From contig CAKZOU010000034.1 in assembly GCA_937138255.1 (NCBI GenBank), positions 1 through 64,000 of the forward strand: a DNA stretch of 64,000 nt, in the 5' to 3' direction. Of this stretch, positions 8,293 through 16,005 are shown in pieces. The position numbers and the translations under genes are program-made. The notes beneath the pieces were generated by a model. That model was not told the origin of the DNA. It was given only the letters and a program-made list of their open reading frames with translations, and did no database searches. Numbering within the stretch: position 1 is the stretch's first letter; every line of letters begins with the position of its first letter. Source of the DNA: an uncultured Paracoccaceae bacterium (GTDB lineage: Bacteria > Pseudomonadota > Alphaproteobacteria > Rhodobacterales > Rhodobacteraceae).

Positions 8293-8838
8293 TCAGACCT
8301 CGCCGTGGCGCGGGCAGGTGATGATATGGTCGTTGACCATGCCGACCGCCTGCATCCAGGCATAGACGATGGTCGGCCCGCAGAACTTGAAGCCCGCCTT
8401 TTTGAGATCCTTTGAGAACCGTTCCGAAAGCGGCGTGAAGGCGGGCACCTCGGCCAGACTGGCCCAGCGATTGACGATGGGGGCACCGCCCACATAGCCC
8501 CAGCAGAAATCAGAGAAATCGGCGATCGCCAGATAGGCGCGGGCATTGCCGATGGTCGCCTCGATCTTGGCGCGCGAGCGGATGATACCTGCGTCGAGCA
8601 AGAGGCGCTCGATCTCGGCCTCTCCCCATCCGGCAATGACCTGCGGGTCGAAGCCCGCGAAAGCAGCACGAAAATTCTCGCGCTTTTTCAGAATGGTGAT
8701 CCACGAAAGCCCGGCCTGAAATCCATCGAGGATCAGCTTCTCCCAAAGCGCGCGGCTATCGTATTCCGGCACGCCCCATTCGGTATCGTGATAGTCGATG
8801 TAGATCTCTTCGGGCCCCGCCCAGCCGCATCGCGCCAT
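8293..8838 (-). CDS. tag: DNA-3-methyladenine glycosylase I
   Basis: Base-excision glycosylase for 3-methyladenine (181 aa). The zinc snap is visible: Cys4 and His17 (same numbering as E. coli Tag) plus the C-terminal VNDHIITC His/Cys pair. The core GFQAGLSWITILKKRENF is typical, though position 38, Glu in E. coli Tag, is Asp here. The start at 8838 has GGAGG 6 bp upstream and reproduces the Cys4/His17 numbering; an in-frame ATG at 8853 is less suitable. Its stop abuts the convergent moaE stop. Confidence 0.92.
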   Translation of the reverse strand: MARCGWAGPEEIYIDYHDTEWGVPEYDSRALWEKLILDGFQAGLSWITILKKRENFRAAFAGFDPQVIAGWGEAEIERLLLDAGIIRSRAKIEATIGNARAYLAIADFSDFCWGYVGGAPIVNRWASLAEVPAFTPLSERFSKDLKKAGFKFCGPTIVYAWMQAVGMVNDHIITCPRHGEV

Positions 8839-8943
8839 GTTTGCCTCCGTCATACGACCGTAGAGAATTCCAGATGGGAGGCAATTGTTTACCGGCGATT
8901 AGGACGAATTTGAGATGATGCTCCGGCGCAGCGGGGTTTTGCC

Positions 8944-9750
8944 ATGCATCATAACCGACAGGAAATATTGGAACCCGCAGATGGCGGGACAGGGTATCCA
9001 ACCGAAAGCCCGGGCTGGGCTGATTTCAGGGATGGATATTCCGCGGCCGAAGCCGCCTTGTTTGAGCGGCGGGCGGCTCTTGAATATCTTCCGGTCTATG
9101 CCACTGGCGATCAGGTCAGCCTCGCATTCTATGGCGCAAACTTGAGCCTTCGCGACGAATATTCCAAGCCAATCGCGCGGGCGGCCTATGCAGGACGGGC
9201 AGAAAAAGAACTTCTCGGCAGGGATCTGGATACGGTCGCGCTCAAACTTGGCATCGAAACCCTCAGAGATCGGCCGGATATCCGGCTCGCGGTGCCATCG
9301 TCTGCCCGATCCTTGGCCGATACGCGCTGGAGGCAAGAGCTTGAAACTGGTCTGGCCTCCAACCCATATCTCGGCGAACGTCTTATCCTGGAAATGGACG
9401 AACCGTCAGTTATGGACCTTCATGAGGTCGTGGGGCGCTTCATGGCCGAAATGCAGGGGCATGGCGTTGCCTTCGCGCTTGGTCGTTTCGGCGCGGGGGC
9501 CACGAATTTCCAACACCTGCGCCGCTTTCATTTCGATCTGGTGTCGATAGATCGCTCCTTTGTGAAGGGGATCGAGACCGATCCGGATAATCAGGTTGTT
9601 GTTGGTGCGCTTGTTTCCATCGCGCAACAATTCGAGATGTTCACAGTCGCTCCTCAAGTGGAGATCCCGCAAGAAGCTTCGAAATTGCTTGAGCTGGGGG
9701 TCGACTGCATGAGCGGCCAGTTCTTTGGCCCGCCACTCGCCAGACTGTGA
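8944..9750 (+). CDS. degenerate EAL-domain protein
   Basis: 268 aa; residues about 45-265 align by eye with the c-di-GMP phosphodiesterase EAL fold. The catalytic set is largely missing: EALLR reads FYGAN (62-66), the NxS strand reads AVPSSA, DDFG reads LGRFG (179-183), KID reads SID (201-203), and AEGVE reads APQVE. The Glu of the EiTE block survives (LILEMDE). It is therefore predicted to be enzymatically inactive and, if it binds anything, to act as a sensor or protein partner. No membrane segment or GGDEF domain is present. It lies just upstream of phaA, same strand. Confidence 0.75.
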   Translation: MHHNRQEILEPADGGTGYPTESPGWADFRDGYSAAEAALFERRAALEYLPVYATGDQVSLAFYGANLSLRDEYSKPIARAAYAGRAEKELLGRDLDTVALKLGIETLRDRPDIRLAVPSSARSLADTRWRQELETGLASNPYLGERLILEMDEPSVMDLHEVVGRFMAEMQGHGVAFALGRFGAGATNFQHLRRFHFDLVSIDRSFVKGIETDPDNQVVVGALVSIAQQFEMFTVAPQVEIPQEASKLLELGVDCMSGQFFGPPLARL

Positions 9751-9758
9751 CCAAAACG

Positions 9759-9776
9759 CAATGCTGCAGGTGCGAA
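9759..9776 (+). promoter_or_regulatory. 18-bp element upstream of phaA, shared with mcl1 region
   Basis: CAATGCTGCAGGTGCGAA, 130-147 bp before the phaA start, matches 17 of 18 bases of the element at 53106-53123 upstream of mcl1. It contains the TGCTGCA/CTGCAG core expected of TGC-rich PhaR-type operators. A regulator binding site is inferred from the match between two functionally related loci. Confidence 0.5.
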
Positions 9777-9905
9777 GGAGGGCGCAGGCCCATTCAGATT
9801 GCCCCGCAGCATAAGACTCCTTAAACAGGCTTCGATCGCGGGTTGGCCCCGTCTGGCATTTCAAGACGCCCTCCCGCCTTGGCTTGGATAGGAGAGGATT
9901 TCCGC

Positions 9906-11081
9906 ATGACCAACGTCGTTATTGCCTCTGCGGCCCGCACCGCCGTGGGCAGCTTCACCGGCGCTTTTGCCAATACCCCCGCACATGAGCTTGGCGCTGC
10001 CGTGCTCGAGGCCGTGGTTGCCCGTGCCGGCATCGAAAAGGCCGATGTCAGCGAGACGATCCTTGGTCAGGTTCTGACCGCGGGTCAGGGCCAGAACCCG
10101 GCCCGTCAGGCGCATATCCGCGCTGGCCTTCCGATCGAGAGCGCCGCTTGGGGCATCAATCAGGTTTGTGGTTCGGGCCTCCGCGCCGTGGCGCTCGCCG
10201 CCCAGCACATCCAGCTTGGCGATGCCTCGATCGTCGCCGCCGGTGGCCAAGAGAATATGTCGCTGTCGACCCACTGCGCCCACCTGCGCGCGGGTGTGAA
10301 GATGGGCGACGTGAGCTACATCGACACGATGATCCGCGATGGCCTTTGGGATGCCTTCAACGGCTACCACATGGGCCAGACCGCCGAGAACGTTGCCAAC
10401 CAGTGGCAGATCAGCCGCGATATGCAGGATGAATTCGCGGTCGCCAGCCAGAACAAGGCCGAAGCCGCGCAAAAGGCCGGACGCTTTGCCGACGAAATCG
10501 CGGCCTTCACGGTCAAGACCCGCAAGGGCGATATCGTCGTCGACGCCGATGAATACATCCGCCACGGCGCAACCCTTGATGCGATGCAAAAGCTGCGCCC
10601 CGCCTTTGCCAAGGACGGCAGCGTGACCGCCGCCAACGCTTCGGGCCTGAATGATGGCGCCGCCGCCGCGCTGATGATGACCGACAAGGAAGCCGAGCGC
10701 CGCGGCATCGAGCCGCTCGCGCGGATCGTTTCCTACGCCACCGCTGGCCTTGATCCGGCGATCATGGGGGTTGGTCCGGTCATGGCCTCGCGCAAGGCGC
10801 TTGAGAAGGCGGGCTGGAAGGCCAGCGACCTTGACCTCGTCGAGGCCAACGAGGCCTTCGCCGCGCAGGCCTGTGCCGTGAACAAAGACATGGGCTGGGA
10901 TCCGGCCATCGTCAACGTGAACGGCGGCGCCATCGCCATCGGCCACCCGATCGGCGCCTCGGGCGCACGCATCCTCAACACCCTTCTGTTCGAGATGAAG
11001 CGCCGCGGCGCCAAGCGTGGCCTTGCCACCCTGTGCATCGGCGGCGGCATGGGTGTTGCCATGTGCCTCGAGCGCCCGTAA
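9906..11081 (+). CDS. phaA: acetyl-CoA C-acetyltransferase (beta-ketothiolase)
   Basis: 391-aa cytosolic thiolase condensing two acetyl-CoA to acetoacetyl-CoA, the first step of polyhydroxybutyrate synthesis and the feed into the ethylmalonyl-CoA pathway. Catalytic Cys is in [11 protein letters not shown] (about residue 88), His in [15 protein letters not shown] (about 347), and the second Cys in [10 protein letters not shown] (about 377). The ATG at 9906 follows AGGAGAGG; the open frame extends upstream to 9843 without an SD. phaB follows after a 105-bp gap with its own inverted repeat. Confidence 0.94.
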   Translation: MTNVVIASAARTAVGSFTGAFANTPAHELGAAVLEAVVARAGIEKADVSETILGQVLTAGQGQNPARQAHIRAGLPIESAAWGINQVCGSGLRAVALAAQHIQLGDASIVAAGGQENMSLSTHCAHLRAGVKMGDVSYIDTMIRDGLWDAFNGYHMGQTAENVANQWQISRDMQDEFAVASQNKAEAAQKAGRFADEIAAFTVKTRKGDIVVDADEYIRHGATLDAMQKLRPAFAKDGSVTAANASGLNDGAAAALMMTDKEAERRGIEPLARIVSYATAGLDPAIMGVGPVMASRKALEKAGWKASDLDLVEANEAFAAQACAVNKDMGWDPAIVNVNGGAIAIGHPIGASGARILNTLLFEMKRRGAKRGLATLCIGGGMGVAMCLERP

Positions 11082-11108
11082 GGCGCCACAATCGGCAAAT
11101 TTATGCGG

Positions 11109-11134
11109 CAGCGCAGCGTAATTTTATTGCGCTG
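11109..11134. promoter_or_regulatory. inverted repeat between phaA and phaB
   Basis: CAGCGCA (11109-11115) and TGCGCTG (11128-11134) are perfect inverted repeats around a 12-nt AT-rich centre. It is 52 bp before phaB and could be a GCA/TGC-type operator or an mRNA hairpin that sets the phaA:phaB ratio. There is no T-run directly after the stem. Confidence 0.4.
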
Positions 11135-11186
11135 TGCTGGTTGTCAAGATAATTAGATTACGCAGAGAATTTGAAGGAGAATCGAT

Positions 11187-11912
11187 ATGTCTCGCGTTGC
11201 ATTGGTTACTGGGGGATCGCGGGGCATCGGTGCCGCTATCTCGATCGCTCTCAAGAATGCTGGCTACACCGTCGCCGCCAACTATGCCGGTAATGATGAG
11301 GCCGCCGCCGCCTTCACCGCGGAAACAGGCATCAAAACCTACAAGTGGTCGGTTGCCGATTACGATGCCTGCGCGGCTGGCATCGCCAAGGTCGAGGCCG
11401 ATCTCGGGCCGGTCGAAATCCTCGTGAACAACGCCGGGATCACCCGCGATGCGATGTTTCACAAGATGACCCCGCAACAATGGAAAGAGGTGATCGACAC
11501 CAACCTTTCCGGCGTTTTCAACATGACCCACCCGCTCTGGTCGGGGATGCGCGACCGCAAATTTGGCCGCGTGATCAACATCTCGTCGATCAATGGCCAG
11601 AAGGGGCAGGCCGGGCAGGCCAATTATTCCGCCGCCAAGGCCGGCGATCTGGGCATGACCAAGGCGCTCGCGCAGGAAGGTGCGCGCGCCGGCATCACGG
11701 TCAACGCGATTTGCCCCGGCTATATCGGCACTGAGATGGTCCGCGCCATTGACGAGAAGGTGCTCAACGAGCGCATCATTCCGCAGATCCCGGTGGGTCG
11801 CCTTGGCGAGCCGGAAGAGATCGCGCGGATCGTAGCTTTCCTCGCCTCTGACGATGCGGGCTTTATCACCGGCTCGACGATTTCCGCAAACGGCGGCCAG
11901 TTCTTCGTCTAA
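11187..11912 (+). CDS. phaB: acetoacetyl-CoA reductase
   Basis: 241-aa NADPH-dependent SDR reducing acetoacetyl-CoA to (R)-3-hydroxybutyryl-CoA. The cofactor motif TGGSRGIG is at 8-15, NNAG and the INISSINGQKGQAGQANYSAAK catalytic block (Ser-Tyr-Lys, with the family-typical SINGQKGQ) follow. SD is GAAGGAGA just before the ATG. With phaA it supplies PHB synthase, which is not in this window. A strong terminator follows. Confidence 0.95.
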   Translation: MSRVALVTGGSRGIGAAISIALKNAGYTVAANYAGNDEAAAAFTAETGIKTYKWSVADYDACAAGIAKVEADLGPVEILVNNAGITRDAMFHKMTPQQWKEVIDTNLSGVFNMTHPLWSGMRDRKFGRVINISSINGQKGQAGQANYSAAKAGDLGMTKALAQEGARAGITVNAICPGYIGTEMVRAIDEKVLNERIIPQIPVGRLGEPEEIARIVAFLASDDAGFITGSTISANGGQFFV

Positions 11913-11945
11913 GGGCGATTGCAGGCTTTCAAAACACCGCTAAAA

Positions 11946-11971
11946 GGGTCGGGCTTTCCCGGCCCTTTTTT
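11946..11971 (+). terminator. intrinsic terminator after phaB
   Basis: GGGTCGGG (11946-11953) pairs with CCCGGCCC (11958-11965) with one T-G pair and a CTTT loop, followed by six T. It lies 34 bp after the phaB stop and just 14 bp before the next start codon. Confidence 0.9.
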
Positions 11972-11984
11972 CATTGGAGGCCCA

Positions 11985-12851
11985 ATGCCCCGTTCCCGAG
12001 CGACCCTGATCGGCTTTGCCGCGGTGATCCTGTGGTCGATGTTGGCTGTGCTGACGGTCGGGACGGCGCCGGTTCCGCCGCTTCTGCTCAATGCGATCTG
12101 CTTCGGGATCGGGGGGGGCGTCGGGATCGTGTGGCTCGTGCTGAGCGGCGAGATCGGCTCGCTGCGGCAGGTGCCGTTCAAGGTCTATGCGATCGGAACG
12201 GCGGGCCTCTTTGGCTATCACTTTTTCTATTTTTCGGCCCTGCGCATGGCGCCCGCCGCCGAGGCGGGGCTCATTGCCTATCTCTGGCCGCTTCTGATCG
12301 TGCTCATGTCGGCGCTTTTGCCCGGCGAGAGGCTGAAACGGGGGCATATCCTCGGCGGGGTGCTGGGCTTTGCCGGCGCTGCGACGATCCTTTTGGGCGG
12401 GCGATCCGGGTCGGTCGATGGCGCGATGGCGGGCTATGCGCTCGCGCTCGTCTGCGCCTTTACATGGTCGGGCTATTCGATCATCTCGCGCAGTTTCGGT
12501 GCGGTGCCGACCGGATCAGTCGCGGTCTTCTGCCTCGCCACGGCCGTGCTCTCGGTTGCGGCTCACCTGCGCTTTGAAACCCCGCTCTGGCCGGATACCA
12601 GGCTCGGCTGGCTCTCGGTCATCGGCCTTGGCTTCGGGCCGGTGGGCCTTGCCTTCTATGTCTGGGATATCGGCGTGAAAAAAGGCGACATCCAGCTTCT
12701 GGGCGTCGCCTCCTATGCAGCGCCGGTTCTGTCGACGCTGATTCTGGTTGTGGCCGGGGTCGCCGCCCCAAGCTGGAGCCTCTTGGCCGCGGCCATCCTG
12801 ATAACAGCAGGGGCGTCACTGGCGGCGAGGGCCAGCGGCAAGGCGCAATAA
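11985..12851 (+). CDS. DMT-family (EamA) transporter
   Basis: 288-aa inner-membrane protein with about ten helices in two EamA repeats, of the drug/metabolite transporter superfamily; resembles aromatic amino acid exporters of the YddG type by general pattern. The ATG at 11985 follows GGAGG by 4 bp. The frame is open back to 11919, but that stretch is the phaB terminator. The substrate is unknown. Confidence 0.8.
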   Translation: MPRSRATLIGFAAVILWSMLAVLTVGTAPVPPLLLNAICFGIGGGVGIVWLVLSGEIGSLRQVPFKVYAIGTAGLFGYHFFYFSALRMAPAAEAGLIAYLWPLLIVLMSALLPGERLKRGHILGGVLGFAGAATILLGGRSGSVDGAMAGYALALVCAFTWSGYSIISRSFGAVPTGSVAVFCLATAVLSVAAHLRFETPLWPDTRLGWLSVIGLGFGPVGLAFYVWDIGVKKGDIQLLGVASYAAPVLSTLILVVAGVAAPSWSLLAAAILITAGASLAARASGKAQ

Positions 12852-12862
12852 GGCTGTCGAAC

Positions 12863-13027
12863 TCAGGCCGACAGGCGGGCGATTTCCTCTTTGATCTGAA
12901 GCTTCTGCTTCTTCAGCTTGGCAATCTCAATGTCGTCCGACGAGAGGGTGCGCTGGGCAGCCTCAACCGCATCCGAGAGAGTTTGGTGCTTCTTCTTCAG
13001 CTCATTCAGATGCGAACTCATGGTCAT
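12863..13027 (-). CDS. YdcH family protein (DUF465)
   Basis: 54-aa highly charged helical peptide (HLNELKKKHQTLSDAVE ... EIAKLKKQKLQIKEEIARL) typical of the YdcH/DUF465 family, which forms a short coiled coil of unknown function. The ATG at 13027 has AGGAG 6 bp upstream; a second ATG two codons later is possible. It is convergent with the DMT transporter, 11 bp apart. Confidence 0.85.
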   Translation of the reverse strand: MTMSSHLNELKKKHQTLSDAVEAAQRTLSSDDIEIAKLKKQKLQIKEEIARLSA

Positions 13028-13073
13028 GGAGGTCTCCTCTCTTGGTTGGGTTATCTTCAGTCGAACACAACTT

Positions 13074-13112
13074 TTCCCGTCTGTCACGCAGCGCGTGAGC
13101 GTTCGGCGGGAA
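13074..13112. repeat. stem-loop between TrmN6-like gene and YdcH gene
   Basis: TTCCCG (13074-13079) pairs with CGGGAA (13107-13112), enclosing a second perfect stem TCACGC/GCGTGA (13084-13098). It may stabilise or end the minus-strand transcript arriving from 13146, but no T-run follows in that direction. The rest of this 118-bp gap holds nothing obvious. Confidence 0.35.
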
Positions 13113-13145
13113 GTGGCAGTCTCGGGCCCAATCCTGAACGGCCGA

Positions 13146-13901
13146 TTAAGGCCTGAGGGGCAGAGGCTTGCCATCCCGCAGGATTGCCCGCGCCTCGGCG
13201 GTATAGTCGTCTCTGTCTTCGACATGGGTATGTCCATCGTGGAGCACAAGAGGTGCCAAAAGATGAAAAGCGGCGCGTCCACCTTTGCGCGCCTGCAGGA
13301 GGAATAGCTTTGGCGCACGACCTTCGCGTGGGGCAAGCGGCCGCACGACGATCGACCCGAGCCGTCCTTCGCAGGCGACAAGCACTTCGGGCAAACGCTC
13401 AATTCTTTGCACAAGGGTCAGCGTGCCTTTCGGCCGCAGCCGCCGCGCGGCAACATCAATCCATTGCGCTATCGGGGTGTCGCCGCCGAGAGCCGTGTCC
13501 CGACCAGTATTCGCCGAGGCGGTAGACGCCGAGCGATCAAAATAGGGCGGATTCATCAGAATGTGGTGCCACACACGCTGGCGGAGCTCGGATGGCAGGT
13601 TCCGCAGGTCAGCCTCAACCACTTCCAGAGGAACATCGTTGTCTTTGGAGTTCTGACGGGCCAGCGCGGCATAGTCGCGTTGCAGTTCGATCCCCGTAAG
13701 GGCCAGCCCCTCGACCCGCGCCCCGAGGCAAAGGATCGCGGCGCCGGCCCCGCATCCAAGCTCGAGAACATCCTGCCCGCTTTGTGCCGGAACGGCCGCG
13801 GCCAGAAGCACCGGATCAACACCCGCGCGATAGCCTTCACGCGGCTGCCACAGGCGCAGCCTGCCGCCGAGGAATTCGTCGCAGGTCAGCGCTTCGCTCA
13901 C
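13146..13901 (-). CDS. tRNA1(Val) adenine-N6 methyltransferase-like protein
   Basis: 251-aa class I SAM-dependent methyltransferase. Motif I is DVLELGCGAGAA (44-55) and the N6-adenine catalytic motif is NPPYF (117-121), as in TrmN6/YfiC, which methylates A37 of tRNA-Val. The GTG start at 13901 overlaps the stop of the DUF2007 gene (GTGA) and has AGGGG 6 bp upstream. Function on tRNA is a family inference; RsmC-like and PrmC-like enzymes share the motif. Confidence 0.8.
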   Translation of the reverse strand: MSEALTCDEFLGGRLRLWQPREGYRAGVDPVLLAAAVPAQSGQDVLELGCGAGAAILCLGARVEGLALTGIELQRDYAALARQNSKDNDVPLEVVEADLRNLPSELRQRVWHHILMNPPYFDRSASTASANTGRDTALGGDTPIAQWIDVAARRLRPKGTLTLVQRIERLPEVLVACEGRLGSIVVRPLAPREGRAPKLFLLQARKGGRAAFHLLAPLVLHDGHTHVEDRDDYTAEARAILRDGKPLPLRP

Positions 13902-14113
13902 GAAATCCCCTTGAACCCGTTGTCGGATAGAACGATCCGCGCCTCCTCAAGGTCGGCGTCCAGAACCATCAGCCTCCTTGGAAAGATTCCGATGCTTCCT
14001 TCAAGGACGCTCATGTTTACGTCCATTTCAAAGCAGTCTATATCCTCGCCGTCCAGAAGGGCCTTGGCGAAAGCGATGTCTGTCGGGTTGTTGCTGCGCA
14101 GAAGTTCCTTCAT
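13898..14113 (-). CDS. DUF2007 domain protein
   Basis: 71-aa protein beginning MKELLRSNNPTDIAFAKALLDGEDIDCF, the pattern of the DUF2007 ('putative signal-transducing protein') family, a small ferredoxin-like fold of unknown role. The ATG at 14113 is preferred to an upstream TTG at 14119. It is translationally coupled to the methyltransferase and diverges from the polyprenyl diphosphate synthase 55 bp away. Confidence 0.8.
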   Translation of the reverse strand: MKELLRSNNPTDIAFAKALLDGEDIDCFEMDVNMSVLEGSIGIFPRRLMVLDADLEEARIVLSDNGFKGIS

Positions 14114-14168
14114 GGTCAAAGACCTATGTGGTTGCCCCCCTGTTGTCTATCACGCTGACGGAGAAGTT

Positions 14169-15167
14169 ATGAGCCTGGATATCGCCGCGACCAAACCTCA
14201 TGAGCGCCTGGCCGAGGCGCTGGCCGAGGATTTGGCCCGTGTGAACGCGATGATCCGCGCGCGCATGGCGTCCGAGCACGCGCCGCGCATACCCGAGGTA
14301 ACGGCGCATCTGATCGAGGCCGGCGGCAAGCGCCTGCGCCCGATGCTGACCCTCGCCGCGGCCCGGATGTGTGGCTATGACGGGCCGTTCCATATCCATC
14401 TGGCCGCGACGGTCGAGTTCATCCACACCGCGACGCTTCTGCATGACGACGTGGTGGACGAAAGCACCCAGCGACGGGGCCGCCCGACCGCCAACCTTTT
14501 GTGGGACAACACCTCGAGCGTTCTGGTGGGCGATTACCTTTTCGCCCGTTCGTTCCAGTTGATGGTCGAGACCGGCTCGCTCCGCGTGCTCGACATTCTC
14601 GCCAATGCGGCTGCGACGATTGCCGAGGGCGAGGTTCTTCAGCTGACCGCCGCGCGAAATTTGGCCACCACGGAAGACACATATCTCAAGGTTGTCCGCG
14701 GCAAGACGGCGGCGCTCTTTTCGGCGGCGACCGAGGTGGGCGGCGTAATTGCGGGGATGGGCGAAGACACCATCCGCGCCCTCTATGCCTATGGCGATGC
14801 GCTGGGCGTGGCCTTCCAGATCGTTGACGATGTGCTCGACTATGGCGGCACCTCCGCTATCGGCAAAAACATCGGCGACGATTTCCGCGAGCGGAAGCTC
14901 ACGCTGCCGGTGATCAAGGCGGTTGCCAAGGCCAATGCCGAGGAGCGTGCCTTCTGGGTCAGGACCATCGAGAAGGGCCAGCAGGGCGAGGGCGATCTCG
15001 AAACGGCGCTTGCCGTCCTCGCCCGTCACGGTGCGGTCGAGGCGGCGCGGCAAGAGGCGATTGCATGGGTCGGCAAGGCCAAGGCCGAAATGGCCAAGCT
15101 GCCCGAGCATCCGCTGCGCGATATGTTGGTCGATCTGGCCGGCTATGTGGTTGAACGGATCAACTGA
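14169..15167 (+). CDS. ispB: polyprenyl (probably decaprenyl/octaprenyl) diphosphate synthase
   Basis: 332-aa trans-prenyltransferase elongating farnesyl or geranylgeranyl diphosphate with IPP to make the ubiquinone side chain. Both aspartate-rich motifs are present: LLHDDVVDE (DDVVD at 93-97) and QIVDDVLDY (DDVLD at 220-224), with GGKRLRP near 52-58. Chain length cannot be read directly. The true start is ATG 14169, although the frame is open far upstream. Its 3' end overlaps the convergent ispE by 8 bp; ispE makes the same pathway's precursors and ubiA (32404) uses the product. Confidence 0.9.
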   Translation: MSLDIAATKPHERLAEALAEDLARVNAMIRARMASEHAPRIPEVTAHLIEAGGKRLRPMLTLAAARMCGYDGPFHIHLAATVEFIHTATLLHDDVVDESTQRRGRPTANLLWDNTSSVLVGDYLFARSFQLMVETGSLRVLDILANAAATIAEGEVLQLTAARNLATTEDTYLKVVRGKTAALFSAATEVGGVIAGMGEDTIRALYAYGDALGVAFQIVDDVLDYGGTSAIGKNIGDDFRERKLTLPVIKAVAKANAEERAFWVRTIEKGQQGEGDLETALAVLARHGAVEAARQEAIAWVGKAKAEMAKLPEHPLRDMLVDLAGYVVERIN

Positions 15168-16005
15168 CCTCGCCGACAGCAATCCACCATTCAGGGTGAT
15201 GGCGCCGGATCGCTGCGGCGGCGGCCTCGGCGGGTCCGACGCTTGCGAAAATACCAAAGCAGGTGCTTCCCGAGCCCGACATTCGGGCCAAGGCGCAGCC
15301 GGGCTGCGCTTCGATCGCTGATTTGACCCCGCGGATCGGCGCGAAATCCGAAGCCGCCCCTTCAAGATCGTTACGAGTGAGCCTGAGCCAGGAGGCAAGC
15401 TCGGCCAAATCGGCAAAGCCTGCGGGCATCTTTGGCATCGGCGGGTTTTCGATCCCGCCGCGGGATGCGAGGGCCGAAAAGATCGCGCCGGTTGGGGTTT
15501 CTATCCTGGGATTGACTAGGAGCATGGTGACGGCCGGTAAGGCCGGCGCAGGCCTCAAGACCTCGCCAATCCCGCGCATTAACATCGCCTTGGGCGCGGC
15601 AAGGCAGACCGGAACATCGGCACCCAGAGACGCGGCCTTATCGGCGGTTGGCAGGGGCAGACCCCAAAGCGCGGAAAGGCCGCGAAGCGTTGCCGCGGCA
15701 TCGGCCGAGCCGCCACCGATGCCAGCGCCATGCGGCAGGTGCTTTTCAAGCGTGATACGTGCGCCCTTCGTGGAGCCGAGGAGTTGCGCCGCCCTGATGC
15801 AAAGGTTGCGCCCATCGGTCGGGACGCCCTCGGCCAGAGGGCCGCAAACCTCAAGGCTCAGATCCTCAGAGGGGGCAAAGCTGAGGCGATCCCCCACATC
15901 GGGAAAGACCACGAGGCTATCGAGCAGGTGATACCCGTCCGCACGGCGCCCGGTGACGTGAAGCGTCAGGTTGACCTTGGCCGGGGCAAAGGCCTCAACG
16001 CTCAT
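15160..16005 (-). CDS. ispE: 4-diphosphocytidyl-2-C-methyl-D-erythritol kinase
   Basis: 281-aa GHMP kinase of the MEP isoprenoid pathway, phosphorylating CDP-ME. Substrate motif FAPAKVNLTLHV is at 6-17 and the ATP-binding PHGAGIGGGSADAAA at 91-105; a C-terminal MSGSGSTCFG block completes the signature. The ATG at 16005 overlaps the upstream TPR gene by 11 bp, so the two are co-translated. The stop lies inside the convergent polyprenyl synthase gene. Confidence 0.93.
   Translation of the reverse strand: MSVEAFAPAKVNLTLHVTGRRADGYHLLDSLVVFPDVGDRLSFAPSEDLSLEVCGPLAEGVPTDGRNLCIRAAQLLGSTKGARITLEKHLPHGAGIGGGSADAAATLRGLSALWGLPLPTADKAASLGADVPVCLAAPKAMLMRGIGEVLRPAPALPAVTMLLVNPRIETPTGAIFSALASRGGIENPPMPKMPAGFADLAELASWLRLTRNDLEGAASDFAPIRGVKSAIEAQPGCALARMSGSGSTCFGIFASVGPAEAAAAAIRRHHPEWWIAVGEVS

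Noticed and set aside
13407-14168. Long N-terminal extension of the polyprenyl diphosphate synthase frame
   Set aside because: The region is antisense to the TrmN6-like and DUF2007 genes on the minus strand; family length and alignment start at ATG 14169.
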